A stretch of 6,727 nucleotides of DNA, taken from assembly GCA_021844725.1 (NCBI GenBank), contig JAKBSX010000160.1, positions 1-6,727 on the forward strand, written 5' to 3'. The notes beneath the pieces are model-generated. The model was not told the origin of the DNA and did not search any database. It worked only from the letters and a program-made list of their open reading frames with translations. This document shows, piece after piece, positions 5,489 through 6,727 of this stretch (within the stretch, counting starts at the first letter, position 1; every line of letters starts with the position of its first letter). This stretch comes from Actinomycetes bacterium. GTDB taxonomy: Bacteria; Actinomycetota; Acidimicrobiia; Acidimicrobiales; Acidimicrobiaceae. Both the position numbers and the translations under genes were made by a program.

Positions 5489-6727
5489 TCATCCAAGATT
5501 TGTCGCTCTTGCCTTACCTTCTAACAGCAGTGACAAGCCAGGCTGCTGAATAGCCACTTGGTCGAGCTCACCGCGCTGGGCCAGGGTTTTTACAAGTGAG
5601 ACAATCGGATGTCCATCGGTTGCATAGTTTTTGAACGGCCCCGCCTTACGCATCGCCTCCACATCACTATCGCCACCAACAGCGTAGCGCAACAAAAGCT
5701 CGTCATCTGAAATGCCGCCACCGAAGGACTCGCGTACCTCTGCTAACGAAGGCTCAGGATATTCGGCGTTGGAAAGCGCCTCGGCTCTCTCCCTACTCAA
5801 TATAACTTCACGGGCCTCAGGGGCAACTCCGCTGCTGGCCTCCTCGCCATAGTCACCCAAGGCATATTTGATGATCTCGTCTGTAACAACCTTGTACCGC
5901 CCTCCGGAAAAAACGTTGATAGTGGCCTGGCTCACCACGAACTGAGAATATGGGGTCACCATGATCGGGTAGCCCAGATCTCTTCTAACCCGAACACTCT
6001 CATCTAGAACGTCACCCAGTCTTTGCTCCATTCCCATTTGACGAAGCTGATGCCTAAGGTTGGAAATCACCCCTCCGGGAACCTGATGGATGTACTGGGA
6101 GAAGTCATACTCCAGCGGTGTGCCGATCGGCATATTCTCCTCTTTGGCAATTCTGTACAGCTCCTTGGAGGCAACTCTGAGGGGACCTTCGTCAATGGAT
6201 ATGCCATATCCGAGTTCCCTTAGATTATTTGTAACATTGAACACCGAGGGCTGAGAAGAGCCGTTAGCAAGTGGAGGTATGGCGGTGTGCACGGTTTCAA
6301 CTCCGGCCTCTACCGCTGCCAGCAGGGTCATGGGACCTAGTCCTGTAGTGCAATGGGTGTGAAATTCCAGAGGGAGTCCCTTCAGTTCACGCATAATAAC
6401 CGGGACAATCGTTTTCGCTCTTTCCGGGGTCAGCAGCCCTCCGGGATCTTTAAGATACACCAAATCAGCACCTATTTCAAGCGCCTCCCTGGCCTTGGTG
6501 GCATAGTACTCATCGGTGTGTCTGGGTGACTCAGAAAACACAAGTGCCACCACCACTTCTAAGCCAGCCTCACGGGCAAATTTTACCGCCGCCACAATTC
6601 TGCTTCCCATGTCGTTGGAAGCATGCATGACATGCACTCTTCTGACACCGTTTGCGGCCAATCGATCCAGGTGAAGTTTCATGATCGAATACGGCGCAAT
6701 GCCAAAGGTTGCCGGAGCGCTTGAAAT
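5489..6727 (-). CDS. Biotin-dependent carboxyltransferase, transcarboxylase 5S / PycB / OadA type (5' end beyond window)
   Basis: The frame is open to the window edge. ISSAPATFGIAPYSI precedes the Met at 6682, and that Met is internal to the barrel, so the true start lies outside. The 412 residues seen form the carboxyltransferase (HMGL-like) barrel and the conserved C-terminal region. Such enzymes move CO2 between carboxybiotin and pyruvate/oxaloacetate or a similar acid. Visible residues, numbered from the 6682 Met: Lys78 in LVYLKDPGGL (the lysine carbamylated in this family), metal ligands His108 and His110 in EFHTHCTTG, Ser142 in NGSSQPS where pyruvate carboxylases carry a catalytic Thr, and the late VPGGVISNLRHQL and VTPYSQFVVSQA blocks. 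No biotin-attachment domain (no MKM) is present at the C-terminus, so a separate biotin carrier and biotin carboxylase are needed. His20 replaces the Asp of the usual D-A-L-N-D motif. The substrate may not be pyruvate. Confidence 0.9.
   Translation of the reverse strand: MSSAPATFGIAPYSIMKLHLDRLAANGVRRVHVMHASNDMGSRIVAAVKFAREAGLEVVVALVFSESPRHTDEYYATKAREALEIGADLVYLKDPGGLLTPERAKTIVPVIMRELKGLPLEFHTHCTTGLGPMTLLAAVEAGVETVHTAIPPLANGSSQPSVFNVTNNLRELGYGISIDEGPLRVASKELYRIAKEENMPIGTPLEYDFSQYIHQVPGGVISNLRHQLRQMGMEQRLGDVLDESVRVRRDLGYPIMVTPYSQFVVSQATINVFSGGRYKVVTDEIIKYALGDYGEEASSGVAPEAREVILSRERAEALSNAEYPEPSLAEVRESFGGGISDDELLLRYAVGGDSDVEAMRKAGPFKNYATDGHPIVSLVKTLAQRGELDQVAIQQPGLSLLLEGKARATNLG

Noticed and set aside
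6680..6682. Met at 6682 as the start of the carboxyltransferase
   Set aside because: The frame is open for 15 more codons to the window edge, and starting here would remove the first part of the carboxyltransferase barrel, including the N-terminal metal-binding Asp region.

Overview
The window reads as bacterial, probably actinobacterial. The lipoprotein has a Ser/Thr-rich linker after its Cys, and base composition is moderate. An acidophilic Acidimicrobiia-type host would fit, but that is a guess from style and no taxonomic marker gene is present. Every gene I can support lies on the minus strand, so transcription runs from high to low coordinates.

Catabolic block (6727 to 3226). The window opens inside a biotin-dependent carboxyltransferase of the transcarboxylase 5S / PycB / OadA family, whose N-terminus lies outside. 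After 90 bp come three genes packed with 4-bp and 1-bp overlaps: CoA-transferase subunit A, a metal-dependent amidohydrolase (Amidohydro_2), and CoA-transferase subunit B. The two CoA-transferase subunits are normally adjacent, so the hydrolase between them is the most striking arrangement here. A possible logic is carboxylation of a ketone to a 3-oxoacid, CoA activation, then hydrolytic C-C cleavage of the 3-oxoacyl-CoA. That scheme is inference.

Scar region (about 3225 to 2358). This holds no intact gene. A weak hairpin may end the catabolic operon. After about 450 bp of unrecognised sequence comes a decayed middle piece of a two-domain sugar ABC ATPase (RbsA/MglA type). It is cut at the second Walker A motif and joined directly to the decayed C-terminus of an IS3-family transposase with its terminal repeat.

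Transporter block (about 2350 to 1). A dyad and an extended -10 promoter candidate precede a NitT/TauT/SsuA-type import operon: lipoprotein substrate-binding protein (probable TTG start), permease, and the first 48 codons of the ATPase, which overlaps the permease by 4 bp (ATGA). A perfect 34-bp tandem duplication able to form hairpins sits between the binding-protein and permease genes. The transporter may import the substrate or a precursor for the catabolic block, but only proximity suggests this.
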